A stretch of 7,771 bases of DNA from the NCBI GenBank assembly GCA_017452215.1, contig JAFTMU010000174.1:1-7771 (forward strand), written 5' to 3'. This document shows, piece by piece, positions 5,871 to 7,771 of the stretch. The position numbers were made by a program, and so were the translations under genes. The number at the start of each line of letters is the position of its first letter. Within the stretch, counting starts at the first letter, position 1. The notes under the pieces were generated by a model. The model searched no databases. It was not told the origin of the DNA and saw only the letters and a program-made list of their open reading frames with translations. This DNA comes from Clostridia bacterium. GTDB taxonomy: Bacteria > Bacillota > Clostridia > Oscillospirales > CAG-272.

Positions 5871-7151
5871 ATGAACGCTACAAAGTTAAAGGCGGCGCTT
5901 TTGGGCGGCGCATTCGATGAACGCTTTTCTTACATCTACGGCGAGAGCGCCGTCAAAGCGCAGGTGATCCGCTATGCCAACGCCATTGATGCCTTTGCCG
6001 CTCTCTACGGCGCTGACCGTGAGGTTGCACTCTACTCGGTGGCAGGGCGCAGTGAGCTTTCCGGTAACCACACGGACCACAACCACGGCTGTGTGGTTGC
6101 CGCCTCCATCGACCTGGACATCATCGCCGTTGCCTCCCCCAACACCGAGGGAGTCATTCGTGTCAAGAGCGAGGGCTTTGACGAGGACGTGGTAGACATC
6201 AATACCTTCACCGCTCCCAGAGAAACGCCCCTCGGTCACTCCGACGAGCTGATCGCAGGCATGGTAGCAGGCTTCCGCAAGGACGGTTACCAAGTAGGCG
6301 GCTTTGATGCCTACACCACCTCTAACGTCCTCAAGGGCTCGGGTATCTCCTCCTCCGCCGCATTTGAGGATATGATCGGTAACATTCTCAATCACATATA
6401 CAACGAAGGGAACGTGGATAACGTAGAGATCGCCAAGCTGGCGCAGTACGCCGAGAATCACTTTTTCGGCAAGCCCTGCGGCCTGATGGACCAGGTCGCC
6501 TGCGCATCGGGCGGCATCGTAGCCATCGATTTCAACGATCCCACCGCTCCCATTATCGAAAAGATCGATTTTGACATCACTGCCCAAGGCTATAACCTGT
6601 GCATTGTCAACACAGGCGGCAACCACGCCGACCTGACCGACGATTACGCCTCCGTCCCTGCCGAAATGAAGGCAGTCGCCGCCGCACTCGGAAAGAGCTT
6701 CCTGCGTGAATTGGACGAAAAGGATGTCATCGCAGCCATTCCCACCCTGAGAGAAACGCTGGGCGACAGAGCGATCCTCCGTGCCCTCCACTTCTTCTCG
6801 GAAAACCGCCGTGTGGCAAAGCAAAAGGCGGCGCTCTTCTCGGGAAATCTTGACGCTTTCTTCGAAGGCGTTATCGCATCGGGACGCTCCTCCTTCTGCT
6901 ATCTGCAAAACGTCTTTACCACAAAGAACGTGGGCGAGCAAGGACTTTCCTTGGCGCTGTGCCTGTGTGAGCGCCTGCTTGCCGACAAAAAGGGCGCATG
7001 GCGTGTGCACGGCGGCGGCTTTGCAGGAACGGTACAGGCATTCGTCCCCACCGAGGAGGTAGAGACCTTCCGTGCCGCAATGGATGCCGCCTTTGGAGAA
7101 GGACGCTGCATGGTGCTCCGTATCCGCCCCGTAGGCGCTGTCAAGATCTGA
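5871..7151 (+). CDS. galK: Galactokinase-like GHMP kinase
   Basis: This 426-residue protein is somewhat longer than typical GalK (about 390). The three GHMP-kinase motifs are in order: the sugar-binding signature at 58-73 (AGRSELSGNHTDHNHG, with the catalytic-type Arg R60), the ATP loop LKGSGISSSAAFED (154-167) and the C-terminal glycine motif VHGGGFAGTVQAF (379-391). The catalytic Asp is D207 in CGLMDQ. GalK phosphorylates galactose at C1 in the Leloir pathway. Here the canonical GEHTDY reads GNHTDH, so the Glu and Tyr that normally contact galactose are Asn66 and His70; the substrate may differ. The ATG at 5871 is chosen from the promoter position and AAAGGA (5854-5859). No galT or galE is adjacent. 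The superfamily call is certain; the gene symbol is the best family match, not proof of specificity. Confidence 0.85.
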   Translation: MNATKLKAALLGGAFDERFSYIYGESAVKAQVIRYANAIDAFAALYGADREVALYSVAGRSELSGNHTDHNHGCVVAASIDLDIIAVASPNTEGVIRVKSEGFDEDVVDINTFTAPRETPLGHSDELIAGMVAGFRKDGYQVGGFDAYTTSNVLKGSGISSSAAFEDMIGNILNHIYNEGNVDNVEIAKLAQYAENHFFGKPCGLMDQVACASGGIVAIDFNDPTAPIIEKIDFDITAQGYNLCIVNTGGNHADLTDDYASVPAEMKAVAAALGKSFLRELDEKDVIAAIPTLRETLGDRAILRALHFFSENRRVAKQKAALFSGNLDAFFEGVIASGRSSFCYLQNVFTTKNVGEQGLSLALCLCERLLADKKGAWRVHGGGFAGTVQAFVPTEEVETFRAAMDAAFGEGRCMVLRIRPVGAVKI

Positions 7152-7167
7152 CAAAAGAATTATCACC

Positions 7168-7196
7168 AAAGGGGAGGATCTGCCATTCTCCCCTTT
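7168..7196 (+). terminator. Hairpin after galK, weak terminator
   Basis: AAAGGGGAGGAT (7168-7179) pairs with ATTCTCCCCTTT (7185-7196): 12 bp with one G-T wobble and a 5-nt loop. Only three T lie at the end of the stem, then CAAAACGC, so the U-tract is poor on the plus strand. It may terminate partially and let some transcription reach the next gene, for which no clear promoter is seen. Confidence 0.5.
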
Positions 7197-7223
7197 CAAA
7201 ACGCAAAAAGAAAAGGAACCGCC

Positions 7224-7586
7224 ATGAAAAAGCAAACCAAAAAACTCATGCTTCTGTTGCTTCTCAACTGCGCCGTATTCATCTCCCTGTATTTTGTTTT
7301 AGCCCACTTTTCCTTCCCCGTGCACTATGTTTACATCGCTGCGGGGGTGGTTCTGGGATTCGGATTTGTCATCTACAACCGAGGCTTTTCCGGCAAAGGC
7401 GTCACGCCCGATATGCTCCCCAACACCATGACAAACGAGGAAAAGGAGGCTTTTCTTCTGGAAAGCAAGCAGCGCTTGGAAAGCTCCCGTTGGATGCTGA
7501 CGCTCATCATTCCCCTGATCCTTTCCCTGGCGCTGGATATGATGTACCTGTTTTTATTGCCCCTACTGCAAGGAATGCTCTCATGA
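7224..7586 (+). CDS. Small integral membrane protein of unknown function
   Basis: This 120-residue protein has three predicted membrane spans: about residues 8-28, 33-51 and 90-115. A soluble charged segment (about 52-89) contains NRGFSGKGVTPDMLPNTMTN followed by a Glu/Lys-rich amphipathic stretch. The N-terminus is basic (MKKQTKK) and there is no cleavable signal. With an even split of spans around the loop, spans 2 and 3 would bracket the charged segment on one side of the membrane; by the positive-inside rule this is probably the cytoplasm. I do not recognise a functional family. AAAAGGA (7211-7217) lies 6 nt before the ATG. The stop codon overlaps the start of the downstream metallo-hydrolase as ATGA, pointing to translational coupling and a possible shared role. 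Confidence 0.8.
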   Translation: MKKQTKKLMLLLLLNCAVFISLYFVLAHFSFPVHYVYIAAGVVLGFGFVIYNRGFSGKGVTPDMLPNTMTNEEKEAFLLESKQRLESSRWMLTLIIPLILSLALDMMYLFLLPLLQGMLS

Positions 7587-7771
7587 ATCCCATTCGTCTC
7601 ATTTCTCTGTATTCGGGCTCCGGGGGCAACGCATTTTTGATCCTGACCCCCGTGGGCAATCTTTTGATCGATGCGGGAAAAAACGCAAAAAAGCTTTGCC
7701 TCGCCTTGGAATCGGTAGGTGTCTCACCCGATAGCATCGGGGCGATCCTCATCACCCACGAGCACGCCGAC
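7583..7771 (+). CDS. MBL-fold metallo-hydrolase, N-terminal part (YycJ/WalJ-like; 3' end outside window)
   Basis: The first 63 residues of a metallo-beta-lactamase-fold hydrolase are visible. It opens with the strand-loop SLYSGSGGNAFLI (8-20), continues with LLIDAG (27-32) and breaks off inside the metal motif THEHAD (58-63), the start of the HxHxDH zinc or manganese site. The SGSGGNA and LIDAG blocks resemble the YycJ/WalJ group, whose B. subtilis member is a nuclease-type hydrolase linked to DNA repair and found with the walRK operon. With the rest missing, that subgroup is a likely guess and not certain. ATG 7583 overlaps the previous stop (ATGA), and AAGGA (7570-7574) precedes it by 8 nt. 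Confidence 0.85.
   Translation, partial: MNPIRLISLYSGSGGNAFLILTPVGNLLIDAGKNAKKLCLALESVGVSPDSIGAILITHEHAD

Noticed and set aside
5886..7235. A 449-codon open frame on the minus strand opposite galK
   Set aside because: It is antisense to a galactokinase-like gene with all its motifs intact; the translated product is Gly/Val/Cys-rich with no domain, and it has no promoter or clear ribosome binding site.
1..7771. tRNA, rRNA, CRISPR, phage or defence-system genes
   Set aside because: I saw no tRNA cloverleaf, rRNA segment, regular repeat-spacer array, integrase, transposase, toxin-antitoxin pair or nuclease-type defence gene. The MBL-fold start at the right edge is a housekeeping-type hydrolase as far as it can be read.

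Overview
The window looks like chromosomal DNA of a spore-forming, anaerobe-type member of the Clostridia (Firmicutes/Bacillota). The evidence is a spoIIIAH sporulation gene, a tryptophan-specific T-box leader, AGGAGG/AAAGGA-type ribosome binding sites and TTGNNN-17-TATAAT-type promoters. Nothing here fixes the genus.

Region 1 (1-3116, + strand) is the tail of a tightly packed sugar-catabolism operon. It holds the 3' end of one Gfo/Idh/MocA NAD(P)-dependent oxidoreductase, a complete paralogue of it, and two different TIM-barrel proteins of the sugar phosphate isomerase/epimerase (xylose isomerase-like, AP endonuclease 2) superfamily. Gaps are 9, 12 and 21 nt, and a strong rho-independent terminator follows. 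The two oxidoreductases are recent tandem duplicates that share a 44-bp perfect DNA repeat. Dehydrogenases paired with metal-dependent TIM-barrel enzymes suggest oxidation of a sugar, inositol or glycoside to a keto form, followed by isomerisation, epimerisation or cleavage. The substrate cannot be read from the sequence.

Region 2 (3117-4049) carries a solitary spoIIIAH with no other spoIIIA genes beside it within this window. Upstream is a possible sigma-E-like promoter. Downstream is a dense cluster of four hairpins bounded by 15/17 matching terminal inverted repeats, possibly a small mobile or repetitive element that now serves as a terminator between convergent genes.

Region 3 (4050-5750, - strand) is a TrpB2-type tryptophan synthase beta chain under a complete T-box riboswitch. 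The Trp specifier codon UGG, the UGGC tRNA-acceptor-binding motif, the terminator and a good sigma-A promoter are all visible. There is no trpA next to it.

Region 4 (5791-7771, + strand) starts at a divergent promoter and encodes a galactokinase-like GHMP kinase whose sugar-binding signature is altered. A GC-rich hairpin follows, then a small three-helix membrane protein of unknown function that overlaps (ATGA) the start of a metallo-beta-lactamase-fold hydrolase cut by the window edge.

Most of the window is therefore recognisable metabolism. The points most worth a second look are the duplicated dehydrogenase cassette, the hairpin element at 3831-4035, the orphan spoIIIAH, the Trp-controlled TrpB2 and the variant galactokinase motif.
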